DNA of 5,612 bases from Bacteroidales bacterium (GCA_029933755.1 JAOZNO010000272.1:1-5612); one strand, 5' to 3'; positions 1-5,537 are shown, counted from the stretch's first letter. Notes: generated by a model from the letters alone, not told the origin. Program-made: numbers and translations.

Positions 1-2
1 GT

Positions 3-131
3 GCAGCAGGACATCAACATGTTTTTCTTATTCTAGCTGGATTTTCAGCTATCGGGTTAATTACTGCTGTTTGGTTCAGAAGAATTACAAAAAGTTACAA
101 GAACCCTGTTTTACATAAGGAAATCTTGTAA
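3..131 (+). CDS. C-terminal fragment of a membrane protein, probably an MFS-type transporter
   Basis: The third forward frame is open from the window edge to a TAA at 129-131 and encodes 42 residues; the rest of the gene lies outside the window. The peptide has a short polar start (AAGHQHV), one hydrophobic helix of about 18 residues (FLILAGFSAIGLITAVWF) and then a basic, polar tail beginning RRITKSYKN. A last transmembrane helix followed by a positively charged cytoplasmic tail is the usual ending of 12-helix major facilitator transporters, and the GHQHVFLILAG lead-in resembles that family. No substrate motif is present, so substrate and subfamily cannot be given. The other two forward frames give a very short peptide (stop at 34-36) and an unconvincing cysteine-rich one. 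The gene converges on cysS with 31 bp between stop codons. The coding call is fairly safe; the family is inference. Confidence 0.6.
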   Translation, partial: AAGHQHVFLILAGFSAIGLITAVWFRRITKSYKNPVLHKEIL

Positions 132-139
132 CTTATTTT
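92..139 (+). terminator. Candidate terminator between convergent genes
   Basis: An 11-bp perfect inverted repeat pairs 92-102 (aagttacaaga) with 124-134 (tcttgtaactt), leaving a 21-nt loop. The right arm spans the stop codon of the forward gene and is followed by attttatg, a short T-rich stretch. It sits in the 31-bp space between two convergent stop codons, where a transcript end is expected. The stem is AT-rich and the loop is long, so a strong intrinsic terminator is not certain. Confidence 0.4.
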
Positions 140-162
140 ATGCCTAAATTGGTTACTGAGTT

Positions 163-1635
163 TTACTTCAGCTGCCACTCAAAACCATCTTTTGTGTCTT
201 TAATAATGATTCCTGCATCTTTTAGCAAATCCCTAATTTTATCAGAAGTAGCAAAATCCTTATTCTTTTTAGCTTCAATACGGGTATTTAATAAAATATC
301 CATCACCTCATCCAGCTTATTTTCACCATCTGCCACATCTTCCAATTCATCTTTTAAACCGGCAATATTAAAAATAAAGTCATGATATAGTTTTTTTAAT
401 TCTTCCAGATCAGCAGCAGTAATACTTTCAGTACCCGCAGCTACTGAGTTAATAAATTTAACTCCATCAAACAAATGTGCAAAAAGAATTGGGGTATTTA
501 AATCATCATCAATAGCATCAAAACATTTTTGCTTCAACGCCTGTACATCAAAGCTCGATTTATCTGAAGCTTCCAACTTATTCAAAGTATTCCATGCAGC
601 AAATAATCGACTTAGTCCTTTTTCAGCAGCTTGCAATGCTTCATTTGAAAAATCTAAAGTACTACGGTAATGTGCCTGTAACATAAAAAACCGAATAGTC
701 ATAGGCGAATAAGCTTGTTTCAATAACTTGTGATTTCCACTAAATAGTTCATTCAGGGTAATAAAGTTACCTAAGGATTTACCCATTTTTTGTCCATCAA
801 TGGTAATCATGTTATTATGCATCCAGTAATGTACCGATTCTTCACCATTAGCAGCTGTTGACTGTGCAATTTCACACTCATGGTGCGGAAATAATAAATC
901 CATGCCACCACCGTGAATATCAAACTTTTTGCCAAGATATTTGGTGCTCATTACTGAACATTCTAAATGCCAACCCGGAAAACCATCACTCCAATCTGAA
1001 GGCCAACGCATAATATGCTCTGGTTCAGCTTTTTTCCATAAAGCAAAATCAAAAGGATTTTTCTTTTCATCCTGACCTTCTAATACCCGGGTATTACTTT
1101 GCAAATCCTCGACTACACGACCAGATAGTTTACCATATTTGAACTTTTTATTGTATTTTTCTACATCAAAATAAACCGAACCATTTTTCTCATAAGCATA
1201 TCCATTATCAAGTATTTGTTGAACCATTGCCTGTTGCTCAATTATATGACCTGATGCCTGAGGTTCAATACTTGGTGGGAGGGTATTTAAAGCCCTCATC
1301 TTATCATGGTATGAGTTCGTATAAAACTGTACTACTTCCATAGGTTCCAACTGTTCAAGACGTGCTTTTTTGGCAATCTTATCTTCCCCTACATCTGCAT
1401 CATTCTCAAGATGTCCAACGTCTGTAATATTTCGTACATACCGAACTTTGTAGCCCAAGTATTTCAAATACCTAAACAGCACATCGTAAGTAACACCAGG
1501 TCGCGCATGTCCAAGATGTGGTTCACCATACACTGTTGGTCCGCAAACATACATCCCTACATGTGGTGGATTTAATGGTACAAATAATTCTTTCTTCCTT
1601 TTTAATGTGTTATATATATTTAATTTACTTTCCAT
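163..1635 (-). CDS. cysS: Cysteinyl-tRNA synthetase (CysRS)
   Basis: This cytoplasmic class I aminoacyl-tRNA synthetase (EC 6.1.1.16) activates cysteine with ATP and loads it on tRNA-Cys. The product is 490 residues, a normal length for Bacteroidota CysRS. The HIGH-type signature is HLGH at 40-43 (in YGEPHLGHARP) and the KMSKS loop is KMGKS at 283-287. The four zinc ligands that select cysteine are present at C31, C226 (WHLEC), H251 and E255 (PHHECE). The anticodon-binding helical part ends in a typical IKDTKDGFEWQLK tail. The frame is open up to 1707, but the ATG at 1635 is preferred: homologues start with this MESKLNIYNTL-like sequence, the extra 24 residues match nothing in the family, and a good promoter at 1676-1707 would start transcription inside the extension. 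There is no Shine-Dalgarno at normal spacing, which is common in this phylum. No sign of damage. Confidence 0.97.
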   Translation of the reverse strand: MESKLNIYNTLKRKKELFVPLNPPHVGMYVCGPTVYGEPHLGHARPGVTYDVLFRYLKYLGYKVRYVRNITDVGHLENDADVGEDKIAKKARLEQLEPMEVVQFYTNSYHDKMRALNTLPPSIEPQASGHIIEQQAMVQQILDNGYAYEKNGSVYFDVEKYNKKFKYGKLSGRVVEDLQSNTRVLEGQDEKKNPFDFALWKKAEPEHIMRWPSDWSDGFPGWHLECSVMSTKYLGKKFDIHGGGMDLLFPHHECEIAQSTAANGEESVHYWMHNNMITIDGQKMGKSLGNFITLNELFSGNHKLLKQAYSPMTIRFFMLQAHYRSTLDFSNEALQAAEKGLSRLFAAWNTLNKLEASDKSSFDVQALKQKCFDAIDDDLNTPILFAHLFDGVKFINSVAAGTESITAADLEELKKLYHDFIFNIAGLKDELEDVADGENKLDEVMDILLNTRIEAKKNKDFATSDKIRDLLKDAGIIIKDTKDGFEWQLK

Positions 1636-1675
1636 AATTTTATTCTTTTTAACATCCTTAGTTATACTGAAATCG

Positions 1676-1707
1676 CAAAAGTAATAAATATTACCATACG
1701 TTAACAA
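1676..1707 (-). promoter_or_regulatory. Bacteroidota-type promoter of cysS
   Basis: Read on the minus strand, TACTTTTG at 1683-1676 matches the Bacteroidota -7 consensus TAnnTTTG exactly. A TTG at 1707-1705 lies 21 nt upstream, where the -33 TTTG/TTG element is expected. Transcription would start near 1670, giving a leader of about 35 nt before the ATG at 1635. This supports the shorter start for CysRS. Confidence 0.6.
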
Positions 1708-1735
1708 TGTAGGATATTATTGATAATAAATGTTT

Positions 1736-1877
1736 TAATATTGACGGCACTCCGAAAAGCCGCTTAGCGGGTAATTCTATTAAAAGTAAAAATGTATTAA
1801 TCTGTATATCTGTCTATTAAGAATCCGCTTAGCGGCTGAATGCAGAAAATTATACTTTTGGAGTAGACTCAATATTA
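1736..1877. repeat. Imperfect inverted repeat with two CCGCTTAGCGG cores (REP- or MITE-like)
   Basis: The 11-bp word CCGCTTAGCGG, itself a 5-bp palindrome around one base, occurs at 1760-1770 and 1825-1835. Outside these cores the flanks are also inverted copies: taatattga (1736-1744) with tcaatatta (1869-1877), actcc (1749-1753) with ggagt (1860-1864), and aaaag (1755-1759) with ctttt (1855-1859). The right arm carries about 17 extra bases between its core and these flanks (1838-1854). Between the cores are about 54 bp of AT-rich DNA. The unit therefore folds into a long interrupted stem with two small GC-rich hairpins. It contains no gene. The pattern fits a non-autonomous or REP-type intergenic repeat, but copy number elsewhere cannot be seen from here. 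Confidence 0.65.
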
Positions 1878-1894
1878 AATTGATTAATAGAATT
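1773..1894. repeat. 11-bp inverted repeat aattctattaa / ttaatagaatt
   Basis: aattctattaa at 1773-1783 is the exact reverse complement of ttaatagaatt at 1884-1894. The left arm lies inside the larger repeat unit and the right arm just outside it, so the two pairings interleave and could compete. Both arms contain TCTATTAA, which also occurs at 1813-1820 and at 5530-5537 upstream of the TPR gene. Confidence 0.5.
1789..1820. repeat. Element shared with the region upstream of the TPR gene (copy 1)
   Basis: The 12-mer aaaatgtattaa (1789-1800) and the 8-mer tctattaa (1813-1820) flank a spacer containing tatct. The same words occur in the same order and orientation at 5504-5537, with a spacer two bases longer. 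This copy lies inside the loop of the CCGCTTAGCGG repeat, about 80 bp beyond the cysS -33 box. It may be a regulator site, a repeat remnant or AT-rich coincidence. Confidence 0.35.
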
Positions 1895-1942
1895 CCTGTA
1901 TGACTTTAGCTCATAATGATAATATTAAAATATCATTTGTCA

Positions 1943-2003
1943 CAAGAAAATCAATGCACCTTGGGATATATTAGTCCTAACAACAATGAGGACAAAGCAT
2001 TGA
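1943..2003 (-). terminator. Candidate terminator of the MORN-repeat gene
   Basis: Starting 11 nt after the stop codon on the minus strand, an outer stem tcaatgc/gcattga (1951-1957 with 1997-2003, 7 bp) encloses an inner stem gtcct/aggac (1974-1978 with 1989-1993). The transcript then reads TTTTCTTGTG, a short U-rich run. Position and strand suit a terminator, but the outer stem is interrupted by unpaired bases and the U-run is short. Confidence 0.4.
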
Positions 2004-2013
2004 GAAGTAAAGT

Positions 2014-2892
2014 TTATTTTTTAGGTCTGATTGTTTTAATAATTCGTCCATTTTCATATATAACAGTCTTAACTACTTTTCCATCTGAATTATAATAGTA
2101 CCTTTTACCATTTATAAGTTTTCCATTACGAAATTCTCCTTCGCGATCAACTTTTTTATATGCATTATAAAGTTTATGCTGTCCGTTACCGGTAAATGCT
2201 TTGTATGTATTATTATTTTTATTAGTAATATGTTCTTTACTGATTGTGGCATTTGTGTCATCCGGAATATCTTCAACCGTAACTTTTTTTTCTGCAAAAA
2301 ATTTAGATGAACTTGAATTAAATTCTCCAGATGCAAAAAGCTTTTCTGATTTTATCCCTCCCTCTTCATAGTATTCTTTTACAACCCCATTTTCTTTACC
2401 TTCTTTCCAGTCTCCTTCTATTCTTAATTTACCACTTTCGTAGTAATATTTTTGAACACCAGAACGTTTGCCTTTATCATTAAAACTCCATTCATAAGCT
2501 TTCTTGCCATTTTCGAAATAATAATTATATTCCCCTACCCATTTTGTGCCTTTCCATATACCTTCCTCAGAAAGTTTACCGTTTTTATAATATATTTTTG
2601 CATAACCATTGGGGCGATTATTAACATAGGTGATTTCAGACTTTAATACACCATTAGGATAATATGTTTTCCAAATCCCGCTTTTACGGTTATTAACATA
2701 ATTGCCCTCTTTGTCTATCTTTTTAGAGTCACTTTTTGTAAAAAACACCCAGTAACCAGTCTTCCTTTTATTTTCATCAAGTCGATTAATCGTGTCATTA
2801 TTATATATTTTATACGACTGTGACACACTAACAGAAGTCAAGCCTGTAAGAAATACAATAATAACCACTAATCTGACGAAAATATAATTCAT
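2014..2892 (-). CDS. Secreted MORN-repeat (YwqK-type) protein of unknown function
   Basis: The product is 292 residues. It starts with a signal peptide: one basic residue at R7, a hydrophobic core at about 8-19, and a likely signal peptidase I site after S24 (SVS then QS). There is no lipobox cysteine. The rest is variant MORN repeats of about 24 residues with the pattern G-x-(W/Y)-x-x-Y-Y-x-x-G, for example GIWKTYYPNG (72-81), GYAKIYYKNG (96-105), GEYNYYFENG (120-129), GVQKYYYESG (145-154) and GVVKEYYEEGG (169-179). A polar linker (about 192-230) precedes a last cluster (235-282) with GEFRNGKLINGKRYYY. Such proteins are often labelled YwqK-family antitoxin, but no toxin is adjacent and a signal peptide argues against that role here. 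The ATG at 2892 is preferred over the TTG two codons upstream because it opens the signal peptide directly. Family is clear; function is unknown, possibly envelope-associated binding or structure. Confidence 0.88.
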   Translation of the reverse strand: MNYIFVRLVVIIVFLTGLTSVSVSQSYKIYNNDTINRLDENKRKTGYWVFFTKSDSKKIDKEGNYVNNRKSGIWKTYYPNGVLKSEITYVNNRPNGYAKIYYKNGKLSEEGIWKGTKWVGEYNYYFENGKKAYEWSFNDKGKRSGVQKYYYESGKLRIEGDWKEGKENGVVKEYYEEGGIKSEKLFASGEFNSSSSKFFAEKKVTVEDIPDDTNATISKEHITNKNNNTYKAFTGNGQHKLYNAYKKVDREGEFRNGKLINGKRYYYNSDGKVVKTVIYENGRIIKTIRPKK

Positions 2893-2895
2893 GCC

Positions 2896-2903
2896 CAAAA
2901 GTA
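2896..2903 (-). promoter_or_regulatory. TAnnTTTG box directly before the MORN gene start
   Basis: On the minus strand TACTTTTG (2903-2896) is identical to the cysS -7 box and ends only three bases before the ATG at 2892. If used, transcription would begin at or very near the start codon, giving an almost leaderless mRNA. No TTG lies at the usual -33 distance, so the match may be chance in AT-rich DNA. Confidence 0.3.
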
Positions 2904-3049
2904 TATAATTCTTTATTTTATTATACGGATTTTAGTGAAAAATGTTGCAGAAAATGTTAATTAAAATTGAAAAAATGTTACAAAACAATCCAAAAAGCTA
3001 AATAATTTATACCAATAGTTTAAAAACATCAAACTAATTAGTGTTTGTC

Positions 3050-3075
3050 CATAAAGTCAGCGTTTATGTTTTTTT
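3050..3075 (+). terminator. Weak hairpin followed by a T-run
   Basis: cataaa (3050-3055) pairs with tttatg (3063-3068) across a 7-nt loop, and seven T follow at 3069-3075. The shape is that of a forward-strand intrinsic terminator, but the stem has one G-C pair and no forward-strand gene precedes it, so a real role is doubtful. Confidence 0.15.
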
Positions 3076-3102
3076 ATGTGCTTTACTATTTTGAAGTGTG
3101 AA

Positions 3103-3164
3103 CAGTCTTCAGTTCTCAGTAAGCAGACTTTGCAGAGCTACTGCCTACTGTGGACTGTTTACTG
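3103..3164. repeat. Palindromic heptad array of CAGT/ACTG words
   Basis: CAG words begin at 3103, 3110, 3117 and 3124, exactly 7 bp apart (CAGT three times, then CAGA). After a short centre, CTG words begin at 3141, 3148, 3155 and 3162, also exactly 7 bp apart, the last three preceded by A and the first by TA. The two halves are mirror-placed about 3133.5, so CAGT 3103-3106 pairs with ACTG 3161-3164, 3110-3113 with 3154-3157, 3117-3120 with 3147-3150, and GCAG 3123-3126 with CTGC 3141-3144. The three bases between words are mostly unpaired. The result is a stem of four 4-bp blocks separated by 3-base internal loops. Frames here do not encode a credible protein. Confidence 0.7.
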
Positions 3165-3188
3165 CCAACTTCCACCAATCTTAAAATA

Positions 3189-3236
3189 AGTTAAACATAC
3201 CAAAAAAACTAAAAAGTGAAACATACGAGACGAACT
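3189..3236. repeat. Imperfect 22-bp direct repeat downstream of the TPR gene
   Basis: agttaaacatac followed by caaaaaaact (3189-3210) and agtgaaacatac followed by gagacgaact (3215-3236) match at 17 of 22 positions, with the copies 26 bp apart. The second copy ends nine bases before the TPR gene stop codon (in + coordinates). It could be a short tandem duplication; no function can be assigned. Confidence 0.4.
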
Positions 3237-3245
3237 CTAATTAGC

Positions 3246-5435
3246 TTATTTAGTTTCTTCTTTAGTTATTTTCGTTTTTGTTGTTTCCTGTTTTATTATT
3301 CTTGAATTATCGGCTTGCTTACAATATTTATCAATGGCTGATTGTACATACAAATGCCCTAAGCTTTTTGCTATATTAAAATCCAAACATGCTTTATCTA
3401 ATTTATTGAGCTGTATTAAATCCATTCCTCTAAAATAATAAGCTGCTGCATGTTTATTATCTATACTCAATACTTTAGAGAAATCAGCAATTGAAGCATT
3501 AAAGTCATAAAGTTTTCTGTAAACAATTCCCCTGTTAAGGTATGCTGTAATAAATTCAGGGTCAATTTCTATTGCTTTATTATAATCTGCTATTGCTTCT
3601 TTATATTTTCTTCCATGATCCTTTGCTAGTCCACGATTAGAATATGCCGAAGCGTTTTCAGGATCTTTTAAAATAGCCACATCAAAATCACTAATTGCTT
3701 CATCCAAAAGACCCAATTTCCCTTTTACAACTCCCCTATTCACAATAGCATTTTCGTAACTATTATCCAGTTCCAGGGTTTTATTATAATCTAAAAGTGC
3801 CGCATTCAAAAAGGACTTTCGCCGAACCGTATCCACAATAAAATCAGCCATACTTTCTTTTGTCATTGCTCTATTATGATATGCCTCAACAAAATACTCA
3901 TCGAATTCAATTGCCTGATTAAAATCATTTAAGGCCAAAATAATCAAAATAGAGTCATTTATTTCTTTACCCAAATCTTTTCGTGACGTACCTCTATTGT
4001 AAAAAGCATGTTTGTAATCAGGCTTATATAAAATAGCCCGGGTAAAATCTTCAATTGCCCCAATGTGGTCTTTTTCTCTGTCTTTGGTACTTCCTCTATT
4101 ATTCCAGGCAACAACAGCTTTTGGCGACTTTTCCAATGTATCGTCCCACAAAGTGATATTATCTTCCCAAATTTTACATCTTTGAACTGAAAGAACAATT
4201 AAGATTACTGTAAAAATAGTTAACAGGCCTTTTAATATCATGGCCTGTTTCGGAAATTTTTCAATCAGAGTAAATATTCCCCATGCTACAAATATAAAAA
4301 AGCCAATAGAGGGTATATAAGCATAACGATCAGCCATTATTGCACTTCCTACAGGTATTAATTGCAACAGTAGAACAATATTAATAGTGAAAAAGGCAAT
4401 TGAAAATGCTATTTTCCTATTTTTATTAACAAAATAATAAAAGGCATACAAAATACTTAAGCTTGGAACAAGAAATAACCAGTAATATGCCGGCATACTT
4501 TTATTAATAATATCCGGATAAGGATATATCGCTGCAAGCTTTATCGGCAATATTAATTTCAGAATGTATTGAGAAAAGGTATAGCCTGCAAAACCAATCC
4601 TTTTATAAAACTCATAACTATTTTCATCATGTAATGCATTCCCTGCTTTTTGAGCATAGATAGCTACAACACCAAATATCATTGCAAGAATAAAAAATGG
4701 AATTTTTTCAGCAATTACCTTCTTATCCAAAAGCTTACGGCTAAACAAATAGTCTATGGCTAATAATGTAACAGCCAATGAAACTGCTTGTCCCTTTGAT
4801 AATAGTGATAGAACAAATAATAGGAGTGAAATAGCATAGTATTTGAAATCCTTTTTATTTATATAGTAAATATATGCTATTAGCGAAGCAATAAAAAATA
4901 GGGCATAAAGAACATCTTTACGCTCAGATATCCAGGCAACTGATTCAACATGAAGTGTATGCACACCAAAAAGCAATGCCGCAGTTACAGCAATATCAAA
5001 TCGTCCTAAAAGCAAATATACCAACCACAAAACCAATAATGTATTTAATATATGTAGCAAAATATTGGTAAAATGATATATCCATGCATAAATTTCACCC
5101 TCTTCATCTTCACCACCAATTTGATAATCAAATGAGAGAGAAAGCATTGCCAATGGATGGTAATTACCCATGTAGTATTCTGAAAATATTTGTTTTATGT
5201 TTTCAGCTGAGATTTCTTTTAGAGTAGGATTATCCGTTATATAATTATCATCATCCCAATTGGTTATACCATTAGTGAAAGCTGGATAGTAGGCTATTGA
5301 TGTAACAACAATCAATACAATTACCCATATTGCTAAGGTGGTTGTTGAAAGTTTTTTTTGCAGAAGCCTCTCTTTAGGTTTAGCTCTAACTACAGTTTTT
5401 TCAGACTTTTTTACAAATTTATTTTTCTGCTTCAC
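3246..5435 (-). CDS. TMTC-like GT-C membrane protein with C-terminal TPR array (putative protein glycosyltransferase)
   Basis: The product is 729 residues. A lysine/arginine-rich N-terminus (1-28) precedes TM1 (about 31-50), so the N-terminus should be cytoplasmic. The first outer loop has WDDDNYITDNP (60-70), the acidic loop expected to hold the catalytic Asp of GT-C enzymes. Further TMTC/DUF1736 features are NYHPLAMLS (91-99), HTLHVESVAWISERKDVL (159-176), SKGQAVSL (213-220), ILPIKLAAIYPYP (295-307) and ADRYAYIPSIGF (368-379). I count roughly 11-12 hydrophobic segments up to about 417. After WEDNITLWDDTL (423-434), seven TPRs run from about 440 to 694, then a polar K/T/E tail. Animal TMTC1-4 share this plan and use dolichyl-phosphate-mannose to O-mannosylate proteins; bacterial substrates are unknown. 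The start is GTG at 5435: an in-frame TAG lies at 5457-5459, the nearby ATG at 5442 is in another frame, and a purine stretch (aaagag) precedes the GTG. Architecture is secure; transferase activity is inference. Confidence 0.9.
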   Translation of the reverse strand: MKQKNKFVKKSEKTVVRAKPKERLLQKKLSTTTLAIWVIVLIVVTSIAYYPAFTNGITNWDDDNYITDNPTLKEISAENIKQIFSEYYMGNYHPLAMLSLSFDYQIGGEDEEGEIYAWIYHFTNILLHILNTLLVLWLVYLLLGRFDIAVTAALLFGVHTLHVESVAWISERKDVLYALFFIASLIAYIYYINKKDFKYYAISLLLFVLSLLSKGQAVSLAVTLLAIDYLFSRKLLDKKVIAEKIPFFILAMIFGVVAIYAQKAGNALHDENSYEFYKRIGFAGYTFSQYILKLILPIKLAAIYPYPDIINKSMPAYYWLFLVPSLSILYAFYYFVNKNRKIAFSIAFFTINIVLLLQLIPVGSAIMADRYAYIPSIGFFIFVAWGIFTLIEKFPKQAMILKGLLTIFTVILIVLSVQRCKIWEDNITLWDDTLEKSPKAVVAWNNRGSTKDREKDHIGAIEDFTRAILYKPDYKHAFYNRGTSRKDLGKEINDSILIILALNDFNQAIEFDEYFVEAYHNRAMTKESMADFIVDTVRRKSFLNAALLDYNKTLELDNSYENAIVNRGVVKGKLGLLDEAISDFDVAILKDPENASAYSNRGLAKDHGRKYKEAIADYNKAIEIDPEFITAYLNRGIVYRKLYDFNASIADFSKVLSIDNKHAAAYYFRGMDLIQLNKLDKACLDFNIAKSLGHLYVQSAIDKYCKQADNSRIIKQETTKTKITKEETK

Positions 5436-5459
5436 AGTCCATATCTCTTTGGTACGCTA

Positions 5460-5467
5460 CAAAAATA
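5460..5467 (-). promoter_or_regulatory. Candidate -7 box of the TPR gene
   Basis: On the minus strand TATTTTTG (5467-5460) matches TAnnTTTG. It would start transcription near 5453 and give a leader of about 18 nt before the GTG at 5435, enough to include the aaagag stretch. A clear TTG at -33 is missing, so only the -7 half is supported. Confidence 0.4.
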
Positions 5468-5503
5468 TAACAATTAGCGATATTGAAGAATTACTCATGT
5501 AAT

Positions 5504-5537
5504 AAAATGTATTAAATACCTATCTTTGTTCTATTAA
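5504..5537. repeat. Element shared with the cysS upstream gap (copy 2)
   Basis: aaaatgtattaa (5504-5515) and tctattaa (5530-5537) flank a 14-base spacer containing ctatcttt. The same two words in the same order, with a 12-base spacer containing tatct, occur at 1789-1820. Here the element lies about 35-70 bp upstream of the TPR -7 box, a plausible activator-binding distance, but no known operator is recognised. Confidence 0.35.

Larger units (their letters stand above)
1636..2013. other. 378-bp non-coding gap upstream of cysS
   Basis: No credible gene is seen on either strand. From left to right the gap holds the cysS leader (1636 to about 1670), the cysS promoter (1676-1707), a small ttatt/aataa inverted repeat (1717-1729), the large CCGCTTAGCGG-based inverted repeat (1736-1877), an 11-bp inverted repeat that interleaves with it (1773-1783 with 1884-1894), an AT hairpin of 7 bp (aatgata 1915-1921 with tatcatt 1931-1937), and a stem-loop just after the MORN gene stop (1951-2003). 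Confidence 0.8.
2893..3245. other. 353-bp non-coding gap between the TPR gene and the MORN gene
   Basis: No credible gene is seen on either strand. The part nearest the MORN gene (2893-3000) is very AT-rich and holds the candidate promoter box and three copies of AAAATGTT (2939, 2951 and 2972). Further along are a 10-bp palindrome actaattagt (3033-3042), a hairpin cataaa/tttatg (3050-3055 with 3063-3068) followed by a run of T, the heptad CAGT/ACTG array (3103-3164), and an imperfect direct repeat just past the TPR gene stop (3189-3236). No clear intrinsic terminator for the TPR gene is visible. Confidence 0.75.

Noticed and set aside
140..385. 81-residue forward-strand open frame inside the 3' part of cysS
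   Set aside because: It lies antisense to a clearly conserved synthetase, has a serine/phenylalanine-rich shadow-like composition and matches no family I know.
1620..1655. 11-codon upstream frame (ATG at 1655, minus strand) overlapping the cysS start
   Set aside because: It contains no cysteine codons, has no spaced ribosome-binding site, and no attenuator hairpins are visible, so a leader peptide is not supported.
1636..1707. 24-residue N-terminal extension of CysRS
   Set aside because: The family starts at MESKLNIYNTL-like sequence, and the best promoter lies inside the extension, so it is probably not transcribed as coding sequence.
2112..2336. 74-residue minus-strand frame within the MORN gene
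   Set aside because: It is an overlapping alternative frame of a gene whose repeat pattern is intact throughout.
2452..2646. 64-residue forward frame opposite the MORN gene
   Set aside because: Its hydrophobic look comes from the antisense of lysine- and tyrosine-rich repeats, and there is no independent support.
2014..2892. MORN gene as a YwqK-type antitoxin of a toxin-antitoxin pair
   Set aside because: The protein has a signal peptide, and the neighbouring genes are not small toxins; the antitoxin label is a family name rather than evidence of function.
3103..3236. CRISPR array
   Set aside because: The units are 7 bp with palindromic reversal at the centre, and the nearby 22-bp direct repeat has only two diverged copies; there are no regular long spacers and no cas genes.
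3959..4198. 79-residue minus-strand frame within the TPR gene
   Set aside because: It overlaps a well-conserved membrane/TPR junction in another frame and shows no family features.
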